DNA of 6,112 nucleotides from Dialister sp. GTDB taxonomy: Bacteria > Bacillota > Negativicutes > Veillonellales > Dialisteraceae. The notes under the pieces are model-generated. The model was not told the origin of the DNA. It made no database searches and saw only the letters and a list, made by a program, of their open reading frames with translations. Below, piece by piece: positions 5,523 through 6,112 of the stretch. The stretch lies in the NCBI GenBank assembly GCA_022722495.1, contig JAIJLI010000139.1, positions 1 through 6,112 on the forward strand, in the 5' to 3' direction. The translations under genes were made by a program, and so were the position numbers. The number at the start of each line of letters is the position of its first letter. The first letter of the stretch is position 1.

Positions 5523-5551
5523 GTGTAAAAATGATCAAATTTCAGTATACT
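5523..5551 (+). promoter_or_regulatory. Weak candidate promoter for the second binding-protein gene
   Basis: -10-like TATACT (5546-5551, five of six) with a poor -35-like GTGTAA (5523-5528) at 17 bp. A competing -10-like TATGAT is at 5559-5564, also without a good -35. Since the upstream gene ends in a strong terminator, some promoter should exist in 5411-5600, but its exact place is uncertain. An 8-bp inverted repeat, GATCAAAT (5533-5540) and ATTTGATC (5584-5591), brackets this stretch and ends just before the ribosome site. Confidence 0.25.
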
Positions 5552-5606
5552 TTTTATATATGATTCTGCAAAGATTTAAAAATATTTGATCTCGGGAGGA
5601 AATCGT

Positions 5607-6112
5607 ATGAACAAAAATGTAGTGAAATCAGCCGCTTTCATTCTGGCAGCCAGTGCTATTTTCTTTTCCACCGGATGCGGTGGGGAAAGAGGGAGCAGTA
5701 CAGCGAAGCCGAAGAAAAAGCTCAGTGTCGCTGTGGAGGCCTCCTATGCCCCCTTCGAATATAAAGATGAAAACGGTCGCATCATCGGCTTCGATGTGGA
5801 CCTCATGAAGGCAGTCTCACAGAAAATGGATGCGGAAGCAGAGTTCAATAACCTGCCTTTTGAACAGATTTTCCACTTCGTCGGTGATAAGAAGATCCAG
5901 CTGGGCATCTCTGCCATCGGCGCAACGGAAGAACGTAAGAAGCACGTGTCTTTCAGTGATCCATACTACAGCTTGGGAAGCTACGTCATCGTAGTCCGCC
6001 CCGGCACGGAAGGGATCCATGGGCCGAACGATCTGAAAGGGAAGATCGTAGCCGCCGAACGTGGTTCTACGAATGAAGTGAAGGCGAAGGAGCTTTCCAC
6101 GGCGCGCAGGAT
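5607..6112 (+). CDS. Amino-acid ABC transporter substrate-binding lipoprotein (SBP family 3), 3' end cut by window
   Basis: Open for 168 codons to the window edge, with no stop, so only the N-terminal two thirds is seen. ATG 5607 has GGGAGGA (5594-5600) 6 nt upstream. A basic N-terminus and hydrophobic core reach STGC with Cys at residue 24, a slightly unusual lipobox (Ser at -3), followed by a Lys-rich linker (34-38). The family-3 domain then shows VEASYAPFEY (43-52), IIGFDVDLMKAV (59-70), ATEERKKHVSFSDPYY (106-121, R110 at the ligand-carboxylate place) and DLKGKIVAAERGST near the edge. Compared with the neighbour it is clearly divergent: the common G-K/Q-I-D stretch reads KKIQLGIS, so the usual Asp is replaced by Gln. 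The linker and several binding-lobe residues also differ, so a different ligand is likely. Permease and ATPase genes may follow outside the window. Confidence 0.92.
   Translation, partial: MNKNVVKSAAFILAASAIFFSTGCGGERGSSTAKPKKKLSVAVEASYAPFEYKDENGRIIGFDVDLMKAVSQKMDAEAEFNNLPFEQIFHFVGDKKIQLGISAIGATEERKKHVSFSDPYYSLGSYVIVVRPGTEGIHGPNDLKGKIVAAERGSTNEVKAKELSTARR

Overview
The window looks like chromosomal DNA of a moderate-GC anaerobic Firmicute that still has an outer membrane, i.e. a Negativicute (Dialister/Megasphaera/Veillonella-like). This is inference. It rests on strong AGGAGG-type ribosome binding sites and Firmicutes-style substrate-binding lipoproteins lying next to ArnT/PMT-type glycosyltransferases of the kind that decorate lipid A or other envelope glycans. 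The genus cannot be fixed from sequence reading alone.

Layout. Positions 1-94 are a perfect 8-bp tandem array (GTCTCTTA) cut by the window edge, followed by a short 14-bp-period repeat that runs into the end of the first gene. Three minus-strand genes follow in an operon-like row, read right to left: a DedA/VTT-domain membrane protein (3501-4100), a GT39 glycosyltransferase (1919-3514) whose start overlaps the dedA end by 14 nt, and a second, paralogous GT39 glycosyltransferase with a TTG start (115-1782) after a 136-nt gap that may hold its own promoter. The row is preceded by a good sigma-70-type promoter (4309-4337) and a leader of about 200 nt. That leader contains a compact, highly foldable element of unknown class (about 4117-4233).

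On the plus strand, divergent from that operon, is a family-3 amino-acid-binding lipoprotein gene (4564-5367). It has a TTGACA/TAAGAT promoter, an ARG-box-like palindrome just upstream, and a clear intrinsic terminator. After an AT-rich spacer with a 35-bp imperfect palindrome, a second, divergent family-3 binding lipoprotein begins at 5607 and runs off the window edge.

How they may work together. GT39 enzymes use polyprenyl-phosphate sugars and release undecaprenyl phosphate on the outer face of the membrane. DedA proteins are known in several bacteria to return undecaprenyl phosphate across the membrane. The dedA-GT39-GT39 row therefore reads as an envelope-glycosylation module with its own carrier-recycling partner. 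The two binding lipoproteins belong to ABC amino-acid uptake; no permease or ATPase is visible in the window. The most open items are the 8-bp array, the DedA leader element (which shares a 12-mer with the spacer between the two GT39 genes), and the dedA-GT39 coupling.
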